A DNA stretch of 64,000 bases from NCBI RefSeq assembly GCF_901709675.1, contig NC_051105.1, positions 308,001 to 372,000 on the forward strand, given 5' to 3'. A program made the translations under genes and the position numbers. Positions 13,101 to 28,100 of this stretch are shown here, piece by piece. Position 1 is the first letter of the stretch. Every line of letters begins with the position of its first letter. The notes under the pieces are model-generated. The model was not told the DNA's origin and searched no databases. It worked only from the letters and a program-made list of their open reading frames with translations. The DNA comes from Syngnathus acus. Its lineage: Eukaryota; Chordata; Actinopteri; Syngnathiformes; Syngnathidae.

Positions 13101-16100
13101 GTATCGTACTTTTCATTAAGTCATGTTTCACAGAATGTGACGATACGAAATGAGCATAACACATTGTTGGTGTGGGTTTCCCCCCCCCCCTCCAGAAAAA
13201 CCCAGCCCACCGGCAAAGCTTGCTGTTACTGATGTGACCAAGGAAAGCGTAACCCTGGCTTGGGTCAAACCCGAGCAGAGCGGAGGCAGCAGAATTACGG
13301 GATATTTAGTGGAAGCGTTGGAGAGAGGCCAGGAGAAGTGGGTCAAGTGCGGCGTAACCAAGTCCTTGCAATACACCGTGTCTGGTCTGAGGGAGAACGT
13401 CGAGTACTTCTTCAGAGTCCGAGCTGAGAACCACGCTGGATTCAGTGATGTCAAAGAAATGATCACCCCGGTGTTGGTCAGAGACCAATATGGTAAGTTA
13501 TGGTGACATTTTTGATTGAATCAAGCATATTGTGTATTTGTATTTCACCAAAGCCAAGAGATTCTTCAGTTTCCTCAGACATCAAATTTAGTGTTGCAAT
13601 TCTCTCTCCTCATTTCCCAAAGAATCTCCTGAGGTTGTGATGAAGGACTTCCCCCACAACACAGTGTATGTCAGAGCTGGCTCCACCCTCAAATGTGAGA
13701 TTCCGTTGACAGGCAGGCCACTGCCCAAGGTGTCCCTCTCCAAGGACAATGTGATACTCAAGTCAACCATGAGGTTCAACTCCGAGGTCACTCCCGACAG
13801 CATTAGGATCACGCTCCGTGAGAGCGTCGCAGGAGACGCTGGGCGTTACGATATCCTCGCTTCCAACTCGAGTGGCACCACCAAGTCCTTTGTCAACGTT
13901 GTGGTTCTGGACAGGCCCAGTGTTCCGCTGGGGCCCGTGGAGCTGTTTGACATCACGGAGGACAGCGTGAGTCTGAAGTGGCTGCCGCCTGCTTATGAGG
14001 GTGGCAGCGCCATCACAAACTACATCGTCCAGAAGAGGGAGACAACCACGGCCAGCTGGACAGACGTCTCGTCTGCTGTGGCTCGCTGTACCATCAAGAT
14101 CCAGAAGCTTACAACCGGCCTGGAGTACCAGTTCAGGATTAGAGCCGAGAACAGATATGGAGTCAGCGAGCACATTGACTCACCGGCTGTTTCCGTTTGC
14201 CTGCCTTACAGTATGTAGTCATCAAGGCTGTCGATTGTTTCATTTTGGCCCTTTGATGTCTGATCACGTGTGACCTTGACACCAGCCTCATAACTCGTTG
14301 TCTTCCCGCAGCCTTGCCTGAAGCACCGTCCACTCCGGAGATCACCGGTGTGACCAGGGAGACCATCACTGTAGCCTGGAAGGAGCCCAAGTCGGACGGA
14401 GGCAGTCAAGTCTTTGGCTACCATCTCCAGATGAAAGACAGGAACAGCATCCTGTGGCAAAGAGTCAACAGAATGGTGATCCGGGCCAGCCACTTTAAGG
14501 TCACAAGCATTCACGCCGGACTCATTTATGAGTTCAAGGTGGCGGCAGAGAACGCCGCTGGAATCAGTGAATTCAGCAAGGTTTCCGATGCAGTGCTGGC
14601 AATTGACGCCTGTGGTGAGTCACGGTGTCGGCAACCCGGCTCCTTTGGACTCTTTTTATACTTGCTGTTGTCTTATCAGTGCCATCTGTTCCCTGCAGAA
14701 CCACCCACCGATTTACGCATTAGCGATATCACCAAAAACTCCATCAGCCTGGCCTGGCAGGTGCCCAACTTTGATGGAGGATCCCAGATCACAGGCTACT
14801 TGGTGGAGAAGAGAGAAGGAGTCAATGGCAGGTGGACCAAGGCAAACCTAACCAACATCAAAGATACACGCTACACTGTGACTGGCCTGACTAAAGATCA
14901 GACCTATGAGTTCAGAGTCATGGCCAAGAACGCCGTAGGCTCGGTGAGCAATCCTTCCATGACGGCTGGACCCGCCACATGCGTTGACACCTTTGGTACG
15001 TAAAAGCGCAGTCAAAATGTTCAACTGCTGAGTGTAGGTTTTCATCGGAGGTATGTATTTCTTCTCCTTCAGGTGCTCCAGAAATAGAAATACCAGCAGA
15101 GTACTTGAACGAGTTGAAACACAGGGCGGGCTCGGATGTCCAACTCAAGTTTAACATCATTGCCAAGCCTGCTCCCACCATTGAGTGGCTGAAGGATGGA
15201 AGAGAACTCAAACCCAGTGCCCAACTGTCCTTTAAACACACCTTTGAGTCCACAAGTGTGTACCTGAGGGACACCTCGCGCCTAAACTCTGGTACCTATG
15301 AGGTCAGGCTGAAGAACTCCTTGGGTTCAGCCTGTGCGGTTGTCAGATTGCTCATCCAAGGTACTTCAAATCAATTTCCATATTTGTTTCTTGTTCAAAG
15401 ATCATCATTATCTGAGTTCCCAATCGCAATACATCTTATGATTGCCACTTACAGACAGGCCAGGTCCCCCCGCTGGAGAGATCCAGTTCAAGAAGGTGAC
15501 CGCTGACAACATCACCATCATGTGGTCTCCTCCTTGTGACGAGGGTGGTGCCATGGTAACGCACTACCTTGTGGAAAAAAGGGAGACCAGCAGAGTCATG
15601 TGGTCCATCATCTCGGAGAAACTTGTCGACTGCATCGTTAACGTGCCCAGACTCATCCAGGGCAACGAATACGTATTCAGAGTCCGTGGTATCAACAAGT
15701 ATGGCATCGGTGACCCTCTGGAATCGGCGCCCATCGTCGCCAAGAACGCTTTTGGTAGAAAACGCAATAAACGATGCATGAATTGCCACCACAGCCAGAT
15801 ATCAACCGATGGCTCGTTCATTTTCGACAGGTCCTCCCAGCGAGCCATCGAAGCCTCATGTCTCCATGATCACCAAGTCAACCATGACGGTACTTTGGGA
15901 GAGACCAGCTCTGGATGGTGGCAGCGACATTGACGGTTACTACCTGGAGAAAAGGGAAAAGAAGAGTCTTCAGTGGTTCAAGGTCGGTTTGTGGATCGTT
16001 TTGGCGAGAGTCTTCTCGTCACCGGTAGCGGCTGCAAAGCTAATGGTAATAATGGCCGGTTGCGGTTTATTGCGCAGGTGGTGAAAGGCACAATCCGAGA

Positions 16101-19100
16101 CACCAGGCAGAAGGTCAGCGGGCTTGTGGAGAACAACGAGTACCAGTACCGAGTATGCGCTGTCAACAAGGCAGGAGCAGGAAACTACTCAGAGGCCTCC
16201 GAATTGTACAAGGCCTACGATCCTATCGGTACACTTTTGCACTTATTCCGACACGCCGCCTTTCCCGTACCACAGTTGATAGACCCCTGGTGTCTCTGCC
16301 TTTAGATCTCCCTGGCGAGCCATCCAAATTGCATGTGGTGGACTCAACCAAGAGCTCTATCACCCTCGGATGGGAGAAGCCTGTGTATGATGGTGGCAGC
16401 GAGATCACGCATTATTTCCTGGAGCAAATGAACTCAGAGGAGCGAGAATGGGCGACGGTCAACCCGCAAGTTAAGGCCTGCGAGTATGTGGTTTCTCACC
16501 TCAAACCAGCAACCTACTACTTCTTCAGAGTTTCTGCAGTCAATTGCAAGGGCAAGGGAGAGGATATCAAGATGTACCAGCCTGTGCAAGCCAAGGATAT
16601 CCTGGGTTTGTAACCTCACATCACAAACGCAAAACTGCCGAGAGTAATAAGGTTGGCTCCTTCTGACGTCTGTGTGAAATTTCTCTCTCGACAGAGGAGG
16701 CTGACGTTGACTTGGATGTTCCCATGACCACCCACTATACGGCCCGGGCAGGGCGTGACGTGGAGGTGTTTATTCCGCTGAAGGGACGTCCCGCCCCTGG
16801 CGTCACCTGGCGCCGCGGGGAGCGCAACATCGCCGCCGACACCCGCTACACCATCGCCAGTACCGAGCGCGCTACCACCCTTATAATTCCCAAGGTCACT
16901 CGCGACGACTGTGGCAAGTACATGCTGGAGATTGAGAATGGCGTGGGAGAGCCCAAGATCATAACGGTTTCCCTGAAGGTGCAAGACAGTCCGTCCACCT
17001 GCCAAAAATTGATGATTAAGAATGTGTCCAGAGGTAACTTGACGCTGAGTTGGGAGGCTCCCCTCATTGATGGCGGCTCCCCTGTCACGAAATACATTGT
17101 TGAGAAGAAGGGTTCCACCATGAAAGCGTACCAGATGGTCACGGACCAGTGTCCCAATACGAGCTATAAGGTGTCGGGCCTGGAGGAGGACATCGCTTAC
17201 TTCTTCCGGGTGTCAGCTGAAAATGAGTTTGGTGTGGGTGACACCTGCGAGACCTTGGAGCCTGTCAGAGCCACTGAGACCCCCGGTGCAGTTAAAGACC
17301 TGGTCATGCTTGACTCCACAAAGACCTCCGTCACTCTGCAGTGGACCAGACCCGACCATGACGGCGGCAGCCACATCTCTGACTACGTCATCGAGAAGAG
17401 AAGCGAGAACAATGTCAGCTGGACTTTAGCTACAACTTGTAAGCGCTGCACATGCGAGGTGACGGAGCTGGAAGAGGATTCGGAGATGAACTTCAGGGTC
17501 TATGCAAAGAATGAGAAGGGCACCAGTGACTTCTCACAGATCGGCCCAATCACGGTGATGGACTTTGTCATTTCCCCCGAGGCCTGCCTCAGTGACTACC
17601 CCAACGGAGAGCTGGCCGTTCGTGTGGGTCAGAACATCCACATTGAGCTGCCCTTCAAGGGAAAACCCAGGCCTGCCATCAGTTGGCTGAAAGACAATTT
17701 GCCTCTTAAGGAAAGCGAAAACGTCCGCTTCAGGACCACTGACAACAAGACGGCGGTTACAGTCAGAGATGCCAAGAAGGAGCACGCAGGCCAGTATACC
17801 TTGGTTCTGGACAACAGAGCTGTAAAGAACTACTTTGACATCGAGGTGACCGTCCTCGGGCCCCCCTCTGTGCCCGTTGGCCCCATCCACTTTGACGAGA
17901 TCAAGGCCGAAACTATTATCATCTCTTGGAATGAGCCCAAAGAGGACGGAGGCGGCGAGATTACCTGCTACAGTGTGGAGAAGCGTGAGACTTCCCATGC
18001 CATCTGGAAGATGGTCTGCTCAAGTGTGGTCAGAACATCCTTCAAGATTCCAAACCTGGTGAAGGGAACTGTGTACCAGTTCAGAGTCCGTGCAGAGAAC
18101 AAATATGGCGTCAGTGAGTCACTCATCTCCACAGAGGTCCTTGCAGAGCATCAATACAAACCTCCAGGTGCTCCTGGAAGGCCAGTGGCCTACAACGTAA
18201 CCAGTGATGGCATGAGCATTCGCTGGGAAGCGCCAGAGTTTGATGGCGGGTCGCCCATTCTTGGCTACCACGTTGAGAAAAAAGACAGGAATAGTCTCCT
18301 GTGGCAGAAGGTCAACTCCACCATCATCTCCAACACAGAGTACAGGATCATCAGTCTTTTGGAGGGTCTCGAGTACTCCTTCAGAGTCTATGCAGAGAAC
18401 AATGCCGGACTCAGCCCGGTTAGCGAGCAGAGCAAGCACGCACTCGCTATCGCCCCTGTCGGTGAGTACCTGTGACCTGTATGTTTAGAATCGTACGTCG
18501 TATCTGTTAGATGAAGCAACGTTTGATTTGACAAATCCTTAGATCCACCTGCCACCCCGACCTGCATCGACGTGACCCGAGACTCGGTCACTTTGACGTG
18601 GGATATCCCCAAGCGAGACGGAGGTAGCAAGATTGTGGCCTACAGCGTGGAGAGGCGCCAGGGCAGGGGGAAATGGCTGCGGTGCAACTTCACTGACATC
18701 AGTGAGACACAATTTACAGTGACCGGTCTGTCTGCTGGAGACAGATTTGAATTTAGGGTGATCGCCCGCAATGCCGTGGGCACCGTTAGCCCCCCGTCCA
18801 ACTCCTCTGGATACATCACGACCAAGGATGAGAGCAGTATGCATTCTAAGATTGAAAAAAAGACGCTTTTCCCATTACAAATGCTAACTAGTCCTCTTTG
18901 CAATTTGTAGTCTCTCCTGAGATCGAATGGTCCCCAGACCAGGTGCTGACGCTGAGAGCCGGAGAGAATGTCAAGCTGAGCTGCAACATCACCGGTCGTC
19001 CAGTACCGCAAGTTGTGTGGTACAAGGATGGAAAAGAAATCGACAAGAGGACCACGACGGACATGGAGATTACCTCTGGTATCGGGAGCAGCGGCGTGTT

Positions 19101-22100
19101 TGTTCGCGATGCAAACAGGAACCACCGTGGCGTCTACACCGTGGAGGCCAAGAACAGCTCCGGTGCCAAGAAAGCCGACGTCAACGTCAGAGTCCAAGGT
19201 TGCTGCATTCTCACGCCGTTGCTCCTTGACGAGCGCACGAACCCAAGTGTGCGTATTTGGAGCGTTTACCATCCCTTGTCTTTTCAGATACCCCTGGACC
19301 AGTTGAGGGTCCCATCCGTTTCACTGGCATCACGGCCGAAAAGTGCTCAGTGTGGTGGAATCCCCCGGAAAATGACGGTTGCGCCGCCATCACCCACTAC
19401 GTCGTCGAGAAGAGGGAGACGTCTCGGCTTTCCTGGGCTTTGGTCACCTCCAAATGCGAAGCCTGCTCGTTCAGCGCCACCAACCTCATCAAGGGCAACG
19501 AGTACCAGTTTAGAATCTCTGCTGTCAACAAGTTTGGTGTTGGCAAACCACTGGACTCTGTTCCCTTCATTGCTCAGATGCAATACAGTAAGAATTGTTG
19601 CGCTGTAATGTTTCTTCCTCACCTCAGCCTAATGTTAATGTCCGTTCTTGCGCACAGCTGTGCCCGAGGCACCCGGTACCCCGGATTCTACACATGTCAC
19701 CGGCAACAGCATCACCGTGTGCTGGACCAGGCCGAGGTCAGACGGCGGCAATGAGATCAAACACTATATCTTGGAGAGACGTGAGAAGAAGAGTCTGCGC
19801 TGGGTGAAGGTTTCTGCAAAAAGGCCCATCACAGAGCTCAGGCATAGAGTCACCAACCTCACTGAGGGCAATGAGTACGAGTTCCGTGTCATGGCGGAGA
19901 ACGGCGCCGGTGTCGGACCGGCCAGCGGCACATCCAGGCTCTTCAAATGCAGAGAGCCTACCAGTGCTCCCAGCGCCCCGACCCTAATCAAGGTAGGTTG
20001 GCATAGAGACAGCAAAAACCGGAATCAGAATCTGCTTTCGACTTTAGATCTCCGCATGATGAAAGCACAACTGGTTCAGTAACTGTGCTTTGCTCTGCTC
20101 TGTCTCCATCAGGTTATTGACTCCACCAAATCCTCTGTCACCCTGGAATGGACCAAGCCAGTCTTTGACGGCGGCCTCCCAATCATTGGCTACAATATTG
20201 ACATGTGCAAGGCCAGCCTCGAAGAGTGGCATCGGGTAAATACCCAGATTTGCTTCCACAAGCGGTACACTGCCAAGGGCCTAGTTGCCGGTGAGCTTTA
20301 CAAGTTCAGGGTCAGCGCTGTGAACGGATCTGGGGAAGGTGAATCGTCAGTGATGCCCAGCGCCGTGCAGGCTCTCGACAGGCTAACGTCGCCCGAGTTC
20401 GACATCGATGCCGACTTCAAGCAGACGCATACAGTGAAAAATGGTGGCACCCTCTCCCTTCACGTGGCTTTCCGGGGCAAACCGACTCCTCTGATCACCT
20501 GGTCCCGAGTGGATAGCGAACTGCCGGTGATGGCCGATATTAAGAGCACAGATTCCCACTCGACTCTCACCATCGAGAGCTGCACGCGCTACGAGGCTGG
20601 CAAGTACACGCTCTCCCTAGAAAACAACAGTGGGCGCAAGTCCATTACATTTACTGTCAAAGTGCTGGACACGCCCGGACCTCCAGGCGCCTTCACCTTT
20701 AAGGATGTCACACGCGGAGCATTAACCATGATGTGGGATGCCCCGAGCAACGACGGCGGCTCGCGGATCCAACACTATATTGTGGACAGACGCGAGGCCA
20801 GCCGCCTCACGTGGCAAGAGGTCAGCTCCAAGTGCACCCGGCAGATGATCAGGATAACCGGTCTGGACATAGGGGTGTCGTACCTCTTCCGAGTCATTGC
20901 TGTTAACCAGTCTGGCCAGGGGGAACCTCACGAGATGAAAGACCCCATCGTGGCGACCGAAGAACCCGCTCCGCCAAAGAGAGTCGATGTTGTCGACATG
21001 AGCAGTTCGACAGCCTCACTGGTGTGGCTCAAGCCTGAACATGACGGTGGCAGCCACATCAGAGGTTACATCGTGGAGTTCAGAGCTGAGGACAAACAGT
21101 TCTGGTCTGTCGCAGGGGAGACCAAGTCCCTTAAGATGCTGGTGGAAGGTCTGATTGAAGATACAGAGTATGAATTCAGAGTCAAGGCCAAGAACGACGC
21201 GGGCATCAGTGAGCCTCAGGCGACCTTAACCTCGGTGCTCATCAAAGAGCCTCGGATCGAACCCACCGCCGATCTCAGCGGTATCACCAACCAACTCATC
21301 ACCTGCAAGACCTCCAATACCTTCACCGTTGACATTCCCATTAGCGGCAGGCCGGCACCCAAAGTCACCTGGAGGCTGGAAGAGATGAAATTGAACGAGA
21401 CAGACAGAGTTTCCATCAAGACCACCAAAGAGAGAACCACTCTGGTGGTAAAAGATAGCAAGAGAAGTGACAGCGGCAAATACTACCTGACTCTGGAGAA
21501 TGCTGCCGGAGCCAAAACCTTTACTGTGACTGTGATGGTGGTCGGAAGACCCAGCCCTCCCACAGGCCCTGTGGTGGTTTCCGGTGTATCCTCCGAGTCC
21601 TGCTCGTTGTCCTGGTCCGAGTCCCCTGACGACGGCGGCACAGAAATCACTAATTATATTGTGGAGAAGCGCGAGTCGGGCTCGGCCTCCTGGCAAGTGG
21701 TCAATTCCAGCGTGAAGAGAACTTCCATCAAGGTCACTCATCTGACTAAGTACATGGAGTACACTTTCAGGGTTTGCGCTGAGAACAAGTTTGGAGTCAG
21801 CAAGTCCATTGAGTCTGCAGCCGTGATCATTGAACATCCTTTCGGTACGTTTTGATCGTGCTTCGCGCGTTACCTATAATGTTCTGCGTTTTTGTGGGGT
21901 AAAATGAGGATTTCCTCTGATGAACTCCTGCAGTTCCTCCAAGTCCTCCAACCCGTCCGGATGTGGTGACTGTGTCCGCCAATGCCATCAGCATTAAATG
22001 GGATGTGCCCTATGCCGATGGCGGTAGCATGGTGACTGGTTACTGGATTGAGAAGAAAGAGCGTAATACCATTCTGTGGGTGAGGGAGAACAAGCTGCCC

Positions 22101-25100
22101 TGTCTGGATTGCCACTACAAGGTGTCCAGCCTGATTGAGGGTCTCGAGTACCAGTTTAGAGTCTACGCCATGAACGTCGCCGGAATCAGCAAGGCCAGTG
22201 AGGCCTCCAGACCAGTGGTGGCGCTCAACCCCGTCGGTGAGTAGCAAGCAGCCTGTCTTTTTAACACATGCAAAGCTTTAATGCTCAATAATGGCCACGA
22301 TCAAGGGTCGTAATTTCTAGCGTAAAGACCAGTGTGCAATTATAAAACTTCTCCTCCTACTCTCCTCAGATCCTCCCGGTCACCCTCAGGTGACAGACAT
22401 AACTCGCTCTTCCGTGTCACTGTGCTGGACCGTGCCCGAGAACGACGGCGGCAGCAAGCTTGTCGGCTATGTGGTGGAGAGGAAAGTCTACAGTACTGAT
22501 GAGTGGGACGAAAACCGCTGGCTCAAGTGCAACTACGCCACCATCACGGAGAACTACTTTACGGTCACCAACCTGGGAGAGGGAGAAACCTTTGAATATC
22601 GCGTCATTGCCAAGAATGCCGCCGGGGTCCACAGTGCTCCATCCGTATCCACTGGACCCGTGACCTGCAAGGACGAATACTGTAAGCTCTAAAATGGAGA
22701 ATGCCTTTCCTTATTTCATTGGCTCTTTCAGTTTCAGTTGGCCCTGACTTGGAAGCAGATTTGAACAAAAATTGCCTTTCTCCACCTTCAGCTCCTCCTC
22801 GAGCAGAGCTGGACAGCAAGCTGATTGGCGAGACCATTGTTGTCACCGCCGGCTCCGATCTCGTCCTGGATGGTGCGGTGGGTGGTAAACCGGAACCCAC
22901 CGTTTACTGGTCCAAGGGCGACAAGATCATGGATCTGGGCGAGAAGTACTCACTGACCTACACAAGCACAAGAGCAATGGCTGTCGTTAAGAACTGTGAC
23001 AGATTTGACACGGGCAGATACACTTTGACCGTCAAGAACGTCAATGGAATCAAGACGGCGGCTGTCACCGTTAAAGTCCTGGGTCAGTTGACTAAACCTT
23101 TACCGTAACTAGGGTTGTTGTTGGGGTTTTTTTGCGGAAGGTGTGCCACAAATTTGGACTTGTGTATTCCGAAACAAGCCATCAAAATAGAAAGGCACCA
23201 CTTACAAATCTGCGCGGAGTGCTTGCACAATCATCGAAAGGTGACTTAGACACTCTGAACTGACAACCTTTTGGTGTCTCACAGACACTCCTGGGCCCCC
23301 AGCTGATAAAATCGTGATCAGCAGAGTGACGGAGGAGAAGTGCACTGTGTCCTGGAAGATCCCCCTTGAAGACGGCGGTGACATTGTCAGCCATTACATC
23401 GTAGAGCGCCGTGAGACCAGTCGTCTCAACTGGGTCATCATGGAGACCGAGTGCAAGAGCTTGTCCTGTGTCAGCACCCGGCTGATTAAGGGCAACGAGT
23501 ACGTCTTCCGAGTGCGGGGAGTCAACAAGTATGGACCTGGTGTTCCACTGGAATCGGAGCCGGTCATAGCCAGGAATGCTTACAGTAAGTGTATGCAAAG
23601 CCACTTTCCATTCAGCACACACATGCACGCAGTTAAGGTGCATGCAGCAGAAATACCGTATTGGCCCGGATATAAGACAACCCTGATTGTAAGACCACCC
23701 CCTCTTTTTCAAGACCCAAATTTGAACAAAGACTTTTTGAACACCAAATTTCATTTTTAGACAGAAAATCATGACAGTACATCTGAAACAAATGGTTATA
23801 ACAATATATTTGAGAGAAAAAGCATGTTCTTTTGCCTCATTCACAAACTGTCTATTACATCTTAATATCTGAACATTTAAATATGTCAACTAAAGTGCAA
23901 TCACATTTGTAAATGAATGGCTTCTGGTTTTTCAAATGTAAATAAACCAATCTACTGTGATAAAACAACAAAATTGCAATAACTGCATTAACCATCAAAG
24001 TGAAGTCGAACTGTAACTTGCAACAAATCTGAATAAGGAAAAACATTGCAATCGAATAATGCCAACTGCTCCCGCTATTGTTGGGGAGACTGAGGACCGT
24101 ATAGGGGAGGGTTAGGGTTGGCTCGGATGCTTATGCTCTTTTCGCCCCCGGTGTCGGTCAGAACACAGGAGGAAAGACGTGGTTCAGTTATGATGGCTTT
24201 ATTGACTGAATTATTGGCATAAAAGTAACAGGCACTGTGGCTCACAGGGTGAGTGAATGTGATTCTTGTGTGAAGCGTGTGTGTGGTTTGTGGGGGCAAC
24301 AGACAGAAATACAGCACTTGTGACGTCACACAACACGAACGAGTACACGGACGGCACACATTACATAACTGACTGCGCGTAACGGTTCCGCTATACTAAA
24401 TAACCATGAATGAAATACTCTCGGCAACACACCAAACAAAAGTCATGGAGACAACAAAATACATTTGCTGGCAACCGTTAGCCGCCGCGGAGCTGCGTAA
24501 CGACTACTCGTGCGATACGAGGAAAACCCAAAGGAGCGCGCCGAAGCTACCAACCAAACGGCGCGCGCGCACGCACACGAAACAAACCGCCATCGGACAA
24601 ACGGCCGGCACAACAGTAGACAGTAGTAACAATGAAATGTACATACTCACTTTGTGTCAACGACGCACACAATCACAGCAACATACTCAGTGGATACCAG
24701 CAACCTTTAACTTACCGCTGCGCACAAGCTCCAACAATCACGATAAGCTGAGGTAACCAACATTTTAACATCAACATAGGAACCTTTCGAACAGCTATTT
24801 TTCTTTTTCTTCTTTGTGACAGGGGTTCGCTTTGGCCTGGGGAGTTAAGTTGAGCATTCGCTTTAAAAATATCTGGCGCCATCTCGCATTGTGAATGGGT
24901 GTAATGTCTAGACCCCGAATGCAAGACAACCCCCACTTTTTTAGTCTTGTTTCAATGCAAAAAACACCGTCTTATATTCCGGCCAATACAATAGGTGTAG
25001 TCCCTTCAGGCTTAGGCCAAGACACAAACAGTAGGTACATCATAAGGAAATGTCAAGTCTATTTTCAAGAAAGTTCCAATGGACGTCAGTCAGTCAGTCA

Positions 25101-28100
25101 GTCAGTCAGTCAGTCAGTAAATGGGTCAATAAATAAACAAATGACACAGGGCAAGTGGAGTCGTACAAGTTGGAGTTAATTTTTGTGTCTATTTTGTCTC
25201 TACTCCAGCTTTGCCATCCCCACCGGGCACACCAGAGGCCACGGCCGTGGGCAAGGAACACGTCATTATCGAGTGGATGAAGCCAGAGAGTGACGGAGGC
25301 AGCGAGATCAAAACTTACCTCGTGGACAAGAGGGAGAAGAATAGCACCAGGTTTGAGCAACACACACTTCAACCTGGAAGGATGGTGCTCATGATTCCGC
25401 TCATGATTCCGTACGGTTTCAAAAGAAAAACATCATCGGAGGGCTTTGGATAGTATGACGTTTTGCCACGGGTTTCGATGGTACTTACTCTTGAGTTGAC
25501 TTTGCCACGTCCAAGTTTCCAAGTCTATTGTCAGATTAGATTGTCTATTGTCAAATTAGCTCATATTCTTTGCGCTTGCTTTTTTAACTCCTGTGTTTTG
25601 TATTTTGCCTCTGCCCGTCGTCTATGTTCTCGTCGTGCTCCTCACACATGCTGGTTCCCCGTTTTGCAAACCAGGTGGACGCGGGTCAACAAGACTTACA
25701 CCATCTACGACACGCGCCTCAAGATCACGGGCCTGCTGGAAGGAAGCGAATACCAATTCCGTGTGACGGCCGTCAACGCGGCGGGAGACAGCCAGCCCAG
25801 CGACGCCTCGCCATACATCCTCCTCAAAGATCCCAGCTGTGAGACTCTCTTTGTTTGTGGATCTACACCAAACTTTGTTTTCCAAGTCACACATAGGACA
25901 GATTGAAGGGTGCAAGGCTCAATTGGACAGGCTTCAGCTTTGATTCATTTATAGAAACATGTTTTATTTTTGAAGTATACTCAGCGAGGATGTATTATTT
26001 TTGTACATAGAGCGTATGTCAGTCAGTCAGTCAGTCAGTCAGTCAGTCAGTCAGTCAATCAGTCAGTCAGTCAGTCAGTCAGTCCTGCTATCTAATTTCT
26101 ATAGCACTTTGCAGTACAACCTTGAGAGCCACTGGGAGAACACGTACAGTATATCGAGTCTAGACAAATGAGCATTCAATGTCGAGTTTTCAATACAACG
26201 AACAAATGTGAGAGTAAACCCGAGTACTGGCAGAAAAGCCGAGTGAGCGTGGTGGTCATCTCCCGACCCAGAGGTCAAAGTGTCCTTGAGCAAGACACCC
26301 CTGATCACCTCCGAGGTCCATTTTGAACAGCATCCTAAATTTTGCTTGCATCCCCTTGTAGACACCCCAGCTCCCCCATCAATGCCTCGCATCACAGACA
26401 CAACAAAGCACAGCATCAGCATGACTTGGACCAGACCCATGTACGACGGCGGCTCGGATGTCACCGGCTATGTGTTGGAAATCCTAGAGGAGGGTTCCGA
26501 GCAGTGGTATCGCGCCACAGCCAAGGCTCTCAAGACCAACGAGTATCTGGCCGGCGGTCTGGTCGCCAATAAGAAATACCGATTCAGGGTGGCAGCTGTC
26601 AACAGCAACGGCACCGGAGAGTTCAGCGAACCCAGCGCTGAAATCGAGCCCCTGGAGAGAATTGGTAAGTCTTGCCCAGAGGACATTGTTCATGATGGAA
26701 TCTGGCTCTGATGACACCGCCTACTCGCAGAAATGCCTGACCTGGAATTGGACGAGGACCTGAAGAAGACTGTTTGTCTTCGTGCTGGAGGAACTTTGCG
26801 ACTTTTTGTGACTGTTGGCGGACGCCCAACACCGGTTGTGTCCTGGAGGAAGACGGGCGTGGAGCTGCAGAGCCGCGGCTTCCTGGAGACCACTGACAGC
26901 TACACTATGCTGATTGTGGAGAAGGTTGACCGCTACGACTCTGGGAAATACGTAGTGGAGGCAGAGAACCCGTCAGGCAAGAAGTCTGCAACCATCCTGG
27001 TCAAAGTCTATGGTAGGTGAACACCCAAAGAGTCTCAGAATGCAGCTTCGAAACTGGGGTCGAATTGAACTCTTTCTATTCATCCCCTGCAGACACTCCT
27101 GGTCCTCCAGCTTCTGTGAGAGTGAAGGACTATACCAAGGAGTCAGTTGTCATCACCTGGGACGTCCCAACTATTGACGGCGGCGCTCACGTCAGCAACT
27201 ATATCATCGAGAAACGAGAAGCCAGCATGAAGTCTTACAAGACTGTCACCACAGAGTGTCGAAAGACCCTGTTCAGGATCACTGGCCTGGAGGAGGGTGC
27301 GCACTACTTCTTTAGAGTACTACCAGAGAACATCTATGGCGTCGGTGAGCCCTGCGAGACAGCTGAGGCTGTGCTGGTGTGCGAAGTGCCATCGGTGCCT
27401 CAGAGCTTCCAGGTCATTGACGTCACAAAGTCTTCGGTCACTCTGCGATGGGACAAACCCATGCATGAAGGCGGCAGCAGGCTGACGGGCTACATTATTG
27501 AAGCCTGCAGGGTGTCAACAGACAGGTGGACCACAGTGGTCACCGTCAAGGCCTCCATCTCCCAGTACACTGTCGAGTCTCTCACAGAGAACGACCAGTA
27601 CTTTTTCAGAGTCCGAGCTTGCAACAGCAGAGGAAGCGGTGAGGCCGTGGACATCGTCACCCCCGTCACCGTACAGGAAATCAAAGGTATGTCGGCCGAG
27701 AGACGCAAACCTTCACAGCTGTAGAATGGTCCCCCACCGTTATCGTTTCACGTGACGCATCCACCCACCTCTGTGTTTGCCTCCAGTCACGCCAAAGATC
27801 GACATGACCAGCATTCCTCAGAGGATTGTCTACGTCCCCAGTGGTAAACCCATCGATCTCACCTTGCCAATTACGGCCAAACCGCAGCCTGTCTGCTCCT
27901 GGTTCTTTGGCGGTGTCCAGCTAAAAGACAGCCTGGAGCGCATCAAAACAGAAAGCAATGGCAAATACAGCCATCTGGTCATCCGTGAGACCACCATCGA
28001 CGACTCAGGAGACTACATGCTTGAGGTCAAAAATGCCATCGGTGTGGCAACTGAAGTTATTAAAGTGGTCATCCTAGGTAGGCTGGCAGAAGCTCCGAAT

